The translations under genes were made by a program, and so were the position numbers. Below the pieces are notes generated by a model. It did not search any database. It was not told where the DNA came from and was given only the letters and a program-made list of their open reading frames with translations. From an uncultured Erythrobacter sp. (GTDB taxonomy: Bacteria > Pseudomonadota > Alphaproteobacteria > Sphingomonadales > Sphingomonadaceae), in contig CANKYZ010000005.1 of NCBI GenBank assembly GCA_947488325.1, positions 62,001-126,000 of the forward strand: DNA of 64,000 nt, written 5' to 3'. Shown here in pieces: positions 18,621-27,873 of this stretch (the stretch's first letter is position 1; each line of letters begins with the position of its first letter).

Positions 18621-19664
18621 ATGAAATTCACCCGCCTCGGCAATTCTGGTCTTTCCGTTTCGCGCTTTTGCCTAGGTTGTATGAGTTACGGCGACACGTC
18701 CAAGGGCTGGCATGGCGATTGGTTACTGGGCGAGGAGGAAAGTCGCCCATTGTTTCGTCAAGCGATCGAATCCGGGATCAATTTCTTCGACACTGCCAAT
18801 GGCTATTCAGGCGGGACATCGGAAGAAATCACCGGAAAGCTGCTGCGCGAAATGGCGTGGCGTGATGAGATTGCGGTGGCGACCAAAGCCTTCATTCCGT
18901 GGCGCGATGCTCCGAACACTGGCGGTTTATCGCGTAAAAGCTTGATGCAGGCGGTCGATGATAGCCTGATGCGATTGGGCATGGACTATATTGACCTTTT
19001 TCAGATCCATCGCTGGGATGATCACACTCCGATTGAAGAAACGATGGAGGCGCTTCACGACATCGTGAAGTCGGGCAAAGCGCGCTATATCGGCGCGTCT
19101 TCCATGTATGCGTGGCAATTCGCAAAGGCTCAGGAAACGGCACGCGCGAATGGTTGGACACGTTTCATTTCGATGCAGAACCAGCTGAACCTGCTTTACC
19201 GCGAGGAAGAACGTGAGATGCTGCCTTTGTGTGAAGCGGAAGGCGTGGGGGTGATCCCATGGAGCCCTCTGGCGCGTGGCCGCTTGGCGAGGCCGCTGGG
19301 CGAAGAGACTGTGCGTAGCCAAACCGACGGCGTCGGCAAGATGCTCTATAAGGATGCGGACGAGGCCGATGCTGCGATCATCACAACATTGGCTGATCTG
19401 GCCGAGCAACGCGGGCTGCCGATGTCGACCCTTGCTCTGGCATGGCATTTTACGAAACCATCAATGGCAGCACCCATTATTGGAGCAACCCAGGCGCATC
19501 ATATCAAAGCAGCAATTGCGGCGCTTGAGGTTGATCTGACTGCCGATGAGGTTGCCGCGTTGGAAGGCGCGTATCGCCCCAAATGGCCTACCGGAATAGG
19601 CATATCGACGCCGGAAATGGACAAGGTTTCGTTGCGCAAGGGTGATGATTGGTCGAGCCGCTAA
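18621..19664 (+). CDS. Aldo/keto reductase
   Basis: 347 aa from ATG 18621 (GGGGAGAAACGAGCC upstream). An NADPH-dependent (beta/alpha)8 barrel. The catalytic tetrad is visible as Asp and Tyr in FFDTANGYSGG, Lys in VATKAF and His in FQIHRWD. The overall form (KFTRLGNSGLSVSRFCLGCMSYGD at the start, PIIGATQAHHI near the end) is that of the YajO/AKR11-like group of plant- and bacterial-type oxidoreductases. It is a single gene. The preceding ~255 bp hold no other coding signal that I can see. Confidence 0.92.
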   Translation: MKFTRLGNSGLSVSRFCLGCMSYGDTSKGWHGDWLLGEEESRPLFRQAIESGINFFDTANGYSGGTSEEITGKLLREMAWRDEIAVATKAFIPWRDAPNTGGLSRKSLMQAVDDSLMRLGMDYIDLFQIHRWDDHTPIEETMEALHDIVKSGKARYIGASSMYAWQFAKAQETARANGWTRFISMQNQLNLLYREEEREMLPLCEAEGVGVIPWSPLARGRLARPLGEETVRSQTDGVGKMLYKDADEADAAIITTLADLAEQRGLPMSTLALAWHFTKPSMAAPIIGATQAHHIKAAIAALEVDLTADEVAALEGAYRPKWPTGIGISTPEMDKVSLRKGDDWSSR

Positions 19665-19743
19665 ATTCGCAGGCAAGAATCTCAAGCTGTTACCAGCCTG
19701 TCATTTGGGTTAGACAGGGAGAGAAACTGTGGAAGGGGGTAGT

Positions 19744-20358
19744 ATGATTCTCGCACGTGCGAGCCATTACTGCATCGCCATTTCGTTGGCCGTGGTCGCA
19801 ACAGATGCGCATGCTGACGTGATGGAAATTGATAAAGACGGCGCCCGCTGGGTGGCCGGCGGTAATGCTGCGCCAGAGCCTGGCGCGGAGATTGTTGATC
19901 TCAATGCGTTGATCGTGCCTGATCAGATTGTTGGCAACACCGCTGCCCATGCCGCTGGTATTCCGCCGCAATATGCTGCGAAGATCCACGAATTGGCCGA
20001 GCGATTCGATTTAAGTCCAAGCTTGCTCGAAGCGCTCGTTTGGCAAGAGAGTCGCTGGCGCGAAAATGCGGTTTCTCACGCGGGTGCTCGGGGGCTGGCG
20101 CAATTGATGCCGGGAACAGCGCGCTATCTGGGTGTTGATCCCGATGACCCGATGCAAAACCTTGAGGGAGGTGCGCGGTATTTGCGCGAACAGCTCGACC
20201 TGTTCGATGGCGACCTCGAAAAGGCTCTTGCCGCTTACAATGCTGGGCCAGGGCGCGTGATCCGCGCGAACGGCATCCCCAACATCCGTGAGACCCAGCA
20301 CTATGTTGCTGCAATCATGGGGCGGTTAGCCAACCATTCACGTCCGGGCGCTCAGTAA
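19744..20358 (+). CDS. virB1: Lytic transglycosylase, VirB1-like
   Basis: 204 aa from ATG 19744, behind GAAGGGGG. The signal peptide is about residues 1-24 (cleavage near AHA-D). The SLT domain (about residues 85-195) shows the catalytic Glu in WQESRW, the SHAGARGLAQLMP segment and the AYNAGPGRV segment typical of soluble lytic transglycosylases. Placed first in a type IV secretion operon, it should open the peptidoglycan for assembly of the channel, as VirB1 does. The next gene follows within 40 bp. Confidence 0.9.
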   Translation: MILARASHYCIAISLAVVATDAHADVMEIDKDGARWVAGGNAAPEPGAEIVDLNALIVPDQIVGNTAAHAAGIPPQYAAKIHELAERFDLSPSLLEALVWQESRWRENAVSHAGARGLAQLMPGTARYLGVDPDDPMQNLEGGARYLREQLDLFDGDLEKALAAYNAGPGRVIRANGIPNIRETQHYVAAIMGRLANHSRPGAQ

Positions 20359-20394
20359 ATGCGGGTTTGGATCAATCATCTTGTACGAAGGACA

Positions 20395-20712
20395 ATGGAC
20401 CATAAAATGACATCGTTTTTCCGTTCCCCGGTGCGTCTTGCTGCAATTTTGGCTGTATGGCTGATGCCAAGCGCGGCGATGGCACAGAACAATCCACAAG
20501 GATCTGATCCTATTACCAATGCTCTGCTTTGGATGCAGGGCATACTGCTTGGCCCGATCGCTACCAGTCTGGCCGTGATGGCTATTGCCGGGGTTGGCTT
20601 CATGATGCTGACCGGCCGGATGAACTGGCGGTACGGTGGAACCGTGATCGTCGGTGTCTTCATCATCTTTGGCGCCCCCCGATTGGTCGCCTCGATCAGC
20701 GGTTTTGGATAA
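20395..20712 (+). CDS. virB2: TrbC/VirB2-family major pilin
   Basis: 105 aa if started at ATG 20395. GAAGGA lies very close, so the ATGs at 20359 and 20407 are also possible. A signal peptide ends in AMA-Q, followed by a polar turn (NNPQGSDPITNAL) and two hydrophobic helices separated by a short basic loop (TGRMNWRYGG). That is the TrbC/VirB2 cyclic or linear pilin layout. Mature size would be roughly 75 residues. It lies between virB1 and virB3, which fixes the assignment despite weak primary sequence. Confidence 0.85.
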   Translation: MDHKMTSFFRSPVRLAAILAVWLMPSAAMAQNNPQGSDPITNALLWMQGILLGPIATSLAVMAIAGVGFMMLTGRMNWRYGGTVIVGVFIIFGAPRLVASISGFG

Positions 20713-20716
20713 TGTG

Positions 20717-21001
20717 ATGAGCAGTTTTGTACGCCATCCTGTGTATCGGACGCTCACCCGCCCTCAAATGTTTGCAGGCGTTACGATGAATTTCTTCATC
20801 ATCAATCTGATGGTGACGACAATCGCTTTTCTGATTCTGGAAAGCCTCTGGATGATTTTGGTTCCGGTCGTGATGCACGTGATCGGATATTTTGCTTCGC
20901 TGCGTGAACCGCGTGTCTTTGATCTTTGGATCACCAAGGTTTCGAAATGCCCGCGCGTCCCAAATTACAGGCGCTGGAATTGCAATAGTTACGCACCTTG
21001 A
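20717..21001 (+). CDS. virB3: VirB3-family inner-membrane protein
   Basis: 94 aa from ATG 20717, five bases after the virB2 stop. It opens with the VirB3 hallmark F-V-R-H-P-V-Y-R-T-L-T-R-P-Q-M, followed by two adjacent membrane helices (about residues 25-65) and a C-terminal cytoplasmic tail with EPRVFDLWITK. VirB3 sits in the inner-membrane complex with VirB4. Confidence 0.92.
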   Translation: MSSFVRHPVYRTLTRPQMFAGVTMNFFIINLMVTTIAFLILESLWMILVPVVMHVIGYFASLREPRVFDLWITKVSKCPRVPNYRRWNCNSYAP

Positions 21002-21036
21002 AACAATTGAATAGGCCTGAATAAGGAGGGCCGAAT

Positions 21037-23493
21037 ATGGTAAAGTGGATCGGACCTGCATCGTGGAGCGCGAAGGAAGCGCGCGTTGGCGATCGCCTGC
21101 CATATGAGCGGTTGATCGATGAAGGCACCATATTGCTGCGCGACGGATCGGTGATGAGCGCAATTCAGGTGCCGGGTCTGCTGTTTGAAACAGAGGATTC
21201 CGAAGCGCTAAACGCCCATGCAGCAACCCGCGAGGTGGTACTGCGTTCAACGCTTGATGCGCGATTTGTGATGTATCACCACGTCATCCGCCGTCGGGTT
21301 GAGGTGGAACTGGAGGCTGAATTCCCCGATCCGCTTTCGCGCCATATCGATGTGCGTTGGAAAGAGCGTCTCGCGGGCGGATCGCTGTTTATCAACGATC
21401 AGTTTGTGACCCTGATCCGTCGCCCTGCGCGCGGCAAGACTGGTCTGCCCGAACGTATGGCCAAATTCTTCTCCCGGCAGGGCCAGGATGAGCTGGAAGC
21501 CGATCCCAAAGACATCCGCAATCTTAAGGCTGCGATTACAGGGCTTGTTGCCTCGCTTTCATCCTATGGCGCGGCGGTTCTGGGTGACTATGAAGCGCCG
21601 GGTGGCGGTACTAATTCCGAAATGCTGGAGCTGCTATCGGTGCTCTATAATGGCGAAATGCGGCCAGTGCGCCGCCCTGCCGAAGATACCGATATCGGCC
21701 ATATGCTGCCCTATCGCCGGGCGAGCTTTGGGCTCGATGCGATGGAGTTAAAGGGATCGGGCAATCCCGAGTTCTCTGCGATATTGGGCTTGAAAGATTA
21801 TCCCGAAGCAACTTCTCCGGGTCTACTCGATGGGTTGCTGCGGCTTCCCTATGAAATGGTTTTGACAGAGAGTTATGCTCCTAATGAGCGTACGACAGCG
21901 CGTGAACGCATAGATCTTGCGCTGCGCCGTTCACGTTCTGTTGACGAAGAGGCAGCAGCAGAACGGGCGGATATGATGCAGGCCCGCGATGCGTTGGGCA
22001 ATGGTGGGGTTGGCTTTGGCGATCATCACTTAACAGTGTTGGTGCGCGATCGATCACTTGATCGGCTCGATGATGCGACCGCGGCTTGTTCGGCCGCACT
22101 TGCCGATACTGGTGCGATTGCCGTGCGCGAGGACACGAACCTCGAACCATCATTCTGGGGTCAATTCCCTGGAAATGAGGAATATGTCGTTCGCCGTGCG
22201 CTGATATCGTCAGCGAATATGGCGAGCTTTGGCAGCTTCCACGGCTTTGCCTTAGGGCAGGCGAGCGGCAACCATTGGGGCGATGCAGTCACGCTGCTGG
22301 AAACGACCAGCGCGACGCCATTCTTCTTTAACTTCCACCACGGCGATCTTGGTAACTTCTCCGTCATTGGCCCATCCGGGTCGGGCAAGACCGTGGTGAT
22401 GAATTTCCTCGCGGCGCAGGCACAGAAGTTTAAACCGCGCACGATTCTGTTCGATAAGGATCGCGGGGCGGAGCTGTTTATTCGCGGGATTGGCGGGCGT
22501 TACGACCGGATCAACCCGGGTGAACCGGCTGGATTTAACCCATTGTCGCTACCGGACACGCCGAGTAACCGTGCGTTTTTGCGCGATTGGCTAGGCGTGT
22601 TACTAAAGGTTGATCGGCCCGAAGAATTCTCCCTGATCAGCGCGGCGGTTGATGCCACTTATTCCAATGATGCGGGCCTGCGCCGCCTGCGCCATTTCAA
22701 AGAATTGCTCGCAGGTGCACGCCGTCCAGAACCGGGCGATTTGGCCGACCGGCTGAGCGCATGGATTGGATCGCCAAGCGGTGAGGGCGGTGAATATGCT
22801 TGGCTGTTCGACAATGAGAGCGATGCGCTCGATCTCGATCAGCGCGTACTCGGGTTCGACATGACGCAGCTGCTCGATAATCCGCGCCTACGTACGCCGA
22901 CCATGATGTATCTATTCCATCGGATCGAAGAACGGCTTGATGGAGAGCCGGCGATGATTCTGATTGATGAGGGGTGGAAGGCGCTGGATGACGATGTCTT
23001 CGCCGCGCGCATCCGCGATTGGCTAAAGACCCTTCGTAAACGCAATGCACTGGTCGGTTTTGCAACGCAATCTGCGCGCGATGCTCTGGAAAGCCGCATT
23101 TCGACGGCGCTCGTTGAACAGACCGCGACCATGATCTTCATGCCCAATAGCCGCGCGCGTCCAGAGGATTATTGCGACGGTTTCGGCCTGACCGAACACG
23201 AGCTTGCCTTGATCCGCAGCTTGCCAGCACATTCGCGCTGTTTCTTGGTGCGGCAGCCCGATGCAAGCGTCGTCGTACGGCTTGATCTGTCAGGCGCGCC
23301 TGAAGTGCTCACGGTGCTTTCGGGTCGCGAAGCCGCAGTACGCAGGCTCGATTTGCTGCGCGAGGCGGTTGGCGATGATCCGAGCGCTTGGTATCCGGCG
23401 CTCACCAACCGGGCGTGGCCGGAGAACATTGGTCCCGACGGAGCAAGCGACACTGATGAAGACGGCGTTCCCGTTTGGCTGGCTGCTGAATGA
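21037..23493 (+). CDS. virB4: VirB4 secretion ATPase
   Basis: 818 aa. AAGGAGGG precedes ATG 21037. The N-terminal CagE/TrbE/VirB4 domain (residues about 1-390) is followed by a RecA-like ATPase with Walker A GPSGSGKT near residue 445 and Walker B MILIDEGWK near residue 640. It powers pilus biogenesis and substrate transfer from the inner-membrane side. Length is normal for a stand-alone VirB4 not fused to VirB3. Its stop overlaps the virB6 start by four bases (ATGA). Confidence 0.95.
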   Translation: MVKWIGPASWSAKEARVGDRLPYERLIDEGTILLRDGSVMSAIQVPGLLFETEDSEALNAHAATREVVLRSTLDARFVMYHHVIRRRVEVELEAEFPDPLSRHIDVRWKERLAGGSLFINDQFVTLIRRPARGKTGLPERMAKFFSRQGQDELEADPKDIRNLKAAITGLVASLSSYGAAVLGDYEAPGGGTNSEMLELLSVLYNGEMRPVRRPAEDTDIGHMLPYRRASFGLDAMELKGSGNPEFSAILGLKDYPEATSPGLLDGLLRLPYEMVLTESYAPNERTTARERIDLALRRSRSVDEEAAAERADMMQARDALGNGGVGFGDHHLTVLVRDRSLDRLDDATAACSAALADTGAIAVREDTNLEPSFWGQFPGNEEYVVRRALISSANMASFGSFHGFALGQASGNHWGDAVTLLETTSATPFFFNFHHGDLGNFSVIGPSGSGKTVVMNFLAAQAQKFKPRTILFDKDRGAELFIRGIGGRYDRINPGEPAGFNPLSLPDTPSNRAFLRDWLGVLLKVDRPEEFSLISAAVDATYSNDAGLRRLRHFKELLAGARRPEPGDLADRLSAWIGSPSGEGGEYAWLFDNESDALDLDQRVLGFDMTQLLDNPRLRTPTMMYLFHRIEERLDGEPAMILIDEGWKALDDDVFAARIRDWLKTLRKRNALVGFATQSARDALESRISTALVEQTATMIFMPNSRARPEDYCDGFGLTEHELALIRSLPAHSRCFLVRQPDASVVVRLDLSGAPEVLTVLSGREAAVRRLDLLREAVGDDPSAWYPALTNRAWPENIGPDGASDTDEDGVPVWLAAE

Positions 23494-24686
23494 CGACCAC
23501 TTGCGATCTTGCTTCCCAAGACATGGGCACGGGCGTTGTTGCGGCGCTGACAGCGGTAGATTGCATCGCCAGTCAGGTTAGCGAACAGGCGTTTGAGCGC
23601 CTGTTTGGCGCAGACGGGCAGCTTGGCACCGCGCTGATTGTGCTCTTGACCATGTATATCGTATTTTTGGGAATCAGCCTGATCTTAGGGCGATCAAACC
23701 TTTCAATCCGTTCGATGATACCGCGAATGATGACGGTCGGTTTGGTTCTAACTTTTGCGACCAGTTTCGTCGCGTATCAGGGCTTTTTTCACAGCATCTT
23801 TGTGCAGAGCCCTGATTGGCTTGCCGGATTGTTCACCGAAAGCGATGCTTCCGCAACGATGACCTTCGCGACGAAGCTCGATATTGTGTTCGTCGCAGTA
23901 CAACAGGTGAGCACAGGTCAGGAAAACATCAGCCTGTTTTCTCCAGAAGGTATGATGTGGGCCGGAGCGATGATGTTGTTGCTTGGCACCGTTGGCCTGC
24001 TGGTTACGGCGCGGATTGGATTAGCTTTGTTGCTGGCGGTGGGGCCGATCTTTGTGGTGCTGGCGCTATTTAATGGCACGCGCGGGTTGTTTGTAGGCTG
24101 GTTGAAAGGGTTGGTGATGCTCGCCGTTGCACCTTTATTTGCAGTTGCTGGCGGATCTATCATGCTGGAGATGGCTGTCCCGATCCTTGCCGCTCTTGTC
24201 GCGGTTCCCGGTGTGATCGATCAACAGGCAGCGATGGCGTTCTTTGTGGTTGGTTTTGTGCATGTTTTGCTGATGTTGATGGTGCTTTGGGTGTCTGCAA
24301 AAATGGTTGGCGGTTGGCAGGTCTTCGGCCTCGCTTCGCCTAATGTCAGCAACGACCGTGCCATGGATGCGACCCGAATGGCGCCCGTCAATGGACCGAA
24401 TGCAGTGAGGGAACGCGTCTCACAGATTGCCCCCCTCGCCACCAATGCAGTGGACCAACGGCGTATAGGTGTATCCGTTCCAGTAGCTGCGGCGGCCAAT
24501 GATGCGGGGCAGCCGGGCAATACGACTACGCGCGAGACTAAAGTCTTTGCGACCTCCTCAAGCGCTGGCCAGTCGCAATCGGTAAGTGCCGCGCCCTCTC
24601 GCACACGCGGGATCGGCAACCGTTTTCGATCCGCCGGTTCCAGCGGTTTGAAAGGCAATACCACCACCAAATCGGAGACACGATAA
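23490..24686 (+). CDS. virB6: VirB6/TrbL-family polytopic membrane protein
   Basis: 398 aa. It has six or so hydrophobic segments between residues about 45 and 275, including the conserved-looking ARIGLALLLAVGPIFV and FNGTRGLFVGWLKGLV loop that marks TrbL/VirB6 proteins. A long Ser/Thr/Asn-rich cytoplasmic or periplasmic tail of about 115 residues follows. It overlaps virB4 by four bases and virB9 by one base (TAATG), so translation is coupled throughout. Confidence 0.9.
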   Translation: MTTTCDLASQDMGTGVVAALTAVDCIASQVSEQAFERLFGADGQLGTALIVLLTMYIVFLGISLILGRSNLSIRSMIPRMMTVGLVLTFATSFVAYQGFFHSIFVQSPDWLAGLFTESDASATMTFATKLDIVFVAVQQVSTGQENISLFSPEGMMWAGAMMLLLGTVGLLVTARIGLALLLAVGPIFVVLALFNGTRGLFVGWLKGLVMLAVAPLFAVAGGSIMLEMAVPILAALVAVPGVIDQQAAMAFFVVGFVHVLLMLMVLWVSAKMVGGWQVFGLASPNVSNDRAMDATRMAPVNGPNAVRERVSQIAPLATNAVDQRRIGVSVPVAAAANDAGQPGNTTTRETKVFATSSSAGQSQSVSAAPSRTRGIGNRFRSAGSSGLKGNTTTKSETR

Positions 24687-25534
24687 TGTTGAGCGCCGAT
24701 CAGCTTCGACTCCCGTTTTTGGGATTTACACTGGCTATGTTTAGCCTTGTGTTTGCCGCGCCAGTCAGCGCGCAGGCTGAGACTGCTCCTGACCAACAAG
24801 AACGCGCAAATGACCCTCGCCTTGTCACACTTATCTTTGATGAAAGCCGGGTCTTCACAATCAATGGCAAGGTTCGGGTGCAGACCACAATCAAATTCGC
24901 GCCCGATGAAGTAATCCAGAATGTGGCCGTGGGGGATAGCGCAGCGTGGCAAATCCAGCCCAACCAAGCGCAGTCGATTCTGTTTGTGAAGCCGCTTGAT
25001 CCAAATGCGCGGACCAATATGACGGTGGTGACCAGCCGCCGGACCTATCTGTTCGACCTTGTCGCATCTCCACGCCATTCGCCGCTCTATGTGCTGCAAT
25101 TCCGCTATCCTACACTTGAGGCGGCAGAAGCGGCGGCGGTGCTGGCAGCAGCTGATGCTGCAGCTGTGGAACAGGCGAATGAAGTAGAAATCGCGGCGGC
25201 AAATGATCCCTATGCGGTTAGCGATCCAGCATCGCTGAATTTCGAATGGGCGGGCGATGGCAATTCTGATTTGTTGCCAGATCGTGCCTATGACAACGGT
25301 GAAGCGGTGTTTTTGAACTGGTCCGCTGGCGCGACGATCCCGGCAATCCTTGTGACAAATGATCAAGGTGATGAGGGGCCGGTGAACTTCACCACTCGCG
25401 GTGAAACAATCGTCCTCGACGGAGTTCCACCGCAGATAATTCTGCGCTCTGGCAGCGATACTGCTACGCTGACGAATAATGGCCCGGTTGGACCGCGCAG
25501 CGCGAGCAACGATAATCAAGGGCCGCGCGGATGA
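24686..25534 (+). CDS. virB9: VirB9/TrbG-family outer-membrane core protein
   Basis: 282 aa with a signal peptide (cleavage near VSAQA). The N-terminal VirB9 domain shows DPRLVTLIFDESRVFTI near residue 42 and VGDSAAWQIQPN. The C-terminal domain contains LNFEWAGDG and LPDRAYDNGEAVFLNW, which in VirB9 contacts VirB7 and VirB10. It follows virB6 directly. The usual position of virB8 between virB6 and virB9 is empty, and no lipoprotein VirB7 gene is found. Confidence 0.92.
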   Translation: MLSADQLRLPFLGFTLAMFSLVFAAPVSAQAETAPDQQERANDPRLVTLIFDESRVFTINGKVRVQTTIKFAPDEVIQNVAVGDSAAWQIQPNQAQSILFVKPLDPNARTNMTVVTSRRTYLFDLVASPRHSPLYVLQFRYPTLEAAEAAAVLAAADAAAVEQANEVEIAAANDPYAVSDPASLNFEWAGDGNSDLLPDRAYDNGEAVFLNWSAGATIPAILVTNDQGDEGPVNFTTRGETIVLDGVPPQIILRSGSDTATLTNNGPVGPRSASNDNQGPRG

Positions 25535-25574
25535 TGATGACGGTCATTGAATATTTCAAACGGGAGATGAACTA

Positions 25575-26702
25575 ATGCGCCTTGCCTTACGTCTTCCGCC
25601 CAAAAAGGGCGATTCCGGCAATGCCAATGATGGCGACCCGCGCGATGGCGAGTCGGCAGAGATCATTGATCTGGCAAGCCGCAGCGCTTTCCCCGCTGTC
25701 ACTGACCGTAAAGCCAAGACCGAAGGACTTGGCCTTGCCGCAGGCGTCGCCATTGTTGGTTTACTTGGAGCGGTGACGTTTTGGGCAATGAATGCCGCGC
25801 AAATTCCTGAGCCTGAAACAACGGCTGTGCAGGGTGCTCCAGCAACGCAGGCCGCTGTTGTCGCACCAGCGGTGGTCCCGGCGCCTCGACCGAATGTTCC
25901 ACCCCCTACAACGCGGCCCGACCCCGCGCCCGCTCCTATTCTCGCTAACTCACCGGCTGCGGCGGTCAATCCTTATGCTAACCCCTCATTGATTTACGAC
26001 GCCAGCCGGACTGCGCAAAATGCTGGGGGGGCAGAGGCTGCGCCGGGCGCTGGCGCAATGGCGGGGCCTGTGGTGGGCGATTCTGGCGCGGGCGGCGCTG
26101 CTGCCTCTTTTGCCAGCCGCATTGGCGGCGTTGGCGGTGCACCTGCACAGGCGCGCGCGATGGCCAATCCGGCAACGACAGTCACTGAAGGAACGATGAT
26201 CCCAGCCATCCTCGAAACCGCCATCAATACAGATGTGCCGGGCTATGTTCGCGCTGTGGTGAGCCAGGATGTGCGCAGCTTTGACGGATCGCAGGTACTT
26301 GTCCCGCGTTCTTCGCGTTTGATTGGTCAATACCAGTCGGGTGTGCAGCAGGGTCAGAAACGCGCCTATGTCATCTGGACGCGTTTGATCCGTCCCGATG
26401 GGGCGTCGGTCAATATCGCTTCACCTGCGGTCGCCTTTGATGGGACGACTGGACTGTCAGGCGATGTGAACAACCACTTCTTCCGACGCTTTGGTTCATC
26501 GATGCTGCTTTCGGTGATTGGCGGCCTGGGAACAATCGCATCGGGCGGAACGTCGGTTGTGCTGGGTGGAGCAGGGCAGAGTGCAGCCAGCATAGCCGCC
26601 CAGCAAGATGGCCAGATCGGCCCAACTATCCGTGTTCGCATGGGTGAGCCGATCCGCGTTTTCACCGCTCGCGATCTCGATTTCAGCGCGGTTGCTGAGT
26701 AA
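25575..26702 (+). CDS. virB10: VirB10/TrbI-family channel scaffold protein
   Basis: 375 aa. A short cytoplasmic N-terminus of about 50 residues precedes a single membrane helix (about residues 53-72), a long Pro/Ala-rich periplasmic linker, and the conserved TrbI beta-barrel domain starting near GTMIPAILETAINTDVPG. LVPRSSRLIGQYQS and the antenna region NNHFFRRFGSS are also present. It spans both membranes and couples inner-membrane ATPases to the outer core. It starts 41 bp after virB9. Confidence 0.94.
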   Translation: MRLALRLPPKKGDSGNANDGDPRDGESAEIIDLASRSAFPAVTDRKAKTEGLGLAAGVAIVGLLGAVTFWAMNAAQIPEPETTAVQGAPATQAAVVAPAVVPAPRPNVPPPTTRPDPAPAPILANSPAAAVNPYANPSLIYDASRTAQNAGGAEAAPGAGAMAGPVVGDSGAGGAAASFASRIGGVGGAPAQARAMANPATTVTEGTMIPAILETAINTDVPGYVRAVVSQDVRSFDGSQVLVPRSSRLIGQYQSGVQQGQKRAYVIWTRLIRPDGASVNIASPAVAFDGTTGLSGDVNNHFFRRFGSSMLLSVIGGLGTIASGGTSVVLGGAGQSAASIAAQQDGQIGPTIRVRMGEPIRVFTARDLDFSAVAE

Positions 26703-26725
26703 ATCCTGGTGTGCGCCCGCCCATC

Positions 26726-27778
26726 ATGACTGCCGACATTCATCCTCTTCCCGGGCCGGCAGTCGACACCCCTGATTCGGAGAACTTATCGAAGCTCTCT
26801 GAAGAAAATTTCGCAGCAATCGGAGAGGAACGAAGCGTCTATCTTGACGCCTATCTTGCTCCGTTCAAACGTTGGTTGGATCGGGACACTGTGACTGAAA
26901 TCATGGTCAACAGGCCTGGTGAGGTCTGGGTTGAAGACGCGACTGATCCCGGCATTAAGAAGGTGATCACGTCAGAAATTGACGACCGTTTGGTCCAGCG
27001 GCTGGCAGAGCAGGTTGCACGGATTAGCCATCAAGGGATCAACCGGGAGCATCCCTTGCTTGGGGCGACGCTCCCAGACGGCGCGCGCATCCAATTTTGC
27101 GGACCGCCTGCAAGCCGGAAACACTGGGTAATGGCAATCCGCCGACATCGGCGACTTGATTTACCATTGGATGCTTACGACACCGGCCCGATAGTAGCAG
27201 AGGCGAAGATTGAACTGCCTGACCCGCAAAACCAACCGATTGCATACCTACGAGAGGCGATCAGACACCGTCGCACCATTTTGATTTCAGGTGGGACCAG
27301 TACTGGCAAAACGACTTTTTTAAACGCGATGCTTGGTGAGATCCCTCAGCAAGAGCGGGTTGTGCTGGTCGAGGATACACCAGAACTGAAATTTCCTGGA
27401 GAGAACTCGGTCGGACTCGTAGCGGTCAAAGGCGAATTGGGTGAGGCCAAGGTCACTGCCAACGAGCTGCTGCAGGCGGCCCTGCGTCTGCGTCCAGACA
27501 GGATCGTTCTGGGTGAACTGCGCGGCAGTGAAAGTGTTTCATTCCTGCGCGCTATCAATACTGGCCATCCGGGAAGTTTTTCCACTATCCATGCAAATTC
27601 GTTGCACGGCGCGCTCGAACAATTGTCACTGATGGTGATGCAGACTGGTATTGGTCTTTCTCGATCAGATACGATCGCCTATGCGGCGAGTGTGATTGAT
27701 GTGCTCGTTCAACTAGGCCGCGATGCCAATGGAAAACGCGGCATTACGGCTATTTCGGAAAGCTATTCGCTGTTGTGA
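26726..27778 (+). CDS. virB11: VirB11 traffic ATPase
   Basis: 350 aa from ATG 26726. A GTG at 26711 is possible. Neither start has a clear RBS. A hexameric secretion ATPase of the PulE-VirB11 family: Walker A SGGTSTGKT near residue 190, Asp box LVEDTPEL, Walker B-like DRIVLGELRG and the His box GHPGSFSTIHAN are intact. It is the last gene of the operon, with no virD4 coupling protein or relaxase after it. The next gene is ppk. Confidence 0.94.
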   Translation: MTADIHPLPGPAVDTPDSENLSKLSEENFAAIGEERSVYLDAYLAPFKRWLDRDTVTEIMVNRPGEVWVEDATDPGIKKVITSEIDDRLVQRLAEQVARISHQGINREHPLLGATLPDGARIQFCGPPASRKHWVMAIRRHRRLDLPLDAYDTGPIVAEAKIELPDPQNQPIAYLREAIRHRRTILISGGTSTGKTTFLNAMLGEIPQQERVVLVEDTPELKFPGENSVGLVAVKGELGEAKVTANELLQAALRLRPDRIVLGELRGSESVSFLRAINTGHPGSFSTIHANSLHGALEQLSLMVMQTGIGLSRSDTIAYAASVIDVLVQLGRDANGKRGITAISESYSLL

Positions 27779-27810
27779 TTTACCAGCGCATAATTGAATT
27801 TTCGCCCAAA

Positions 27811-27837
27811 TTGACATTTAGATAGCAAGCCTAATCG
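27811..27837 (+). promoter_or_regulatory. Possible ppk promoter
   Basis: A consensus -35 (TTGACA, 27811-27816) stands 15 bp before TAATCG. The short spacing and poor -10 make this tentative, but it is the only good hexamer in the 95-bp gap between virB11 and ppk. Confidence 0.3.
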
Positions 27838-27873
27838 GCCCGTTTTTAACTTTGGGAGCCCGGCAGGAAACCA

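Noticed and set aside
24221..25519. A 432-codon open frame on the minus strand opposite virB6 and virB9
   Set aside because: It is a long antisense frame over two well-supported coupled genes, its translation is rich in Arg/His/Cys with no domain, and it has no RBS. It is a product of codon bias.
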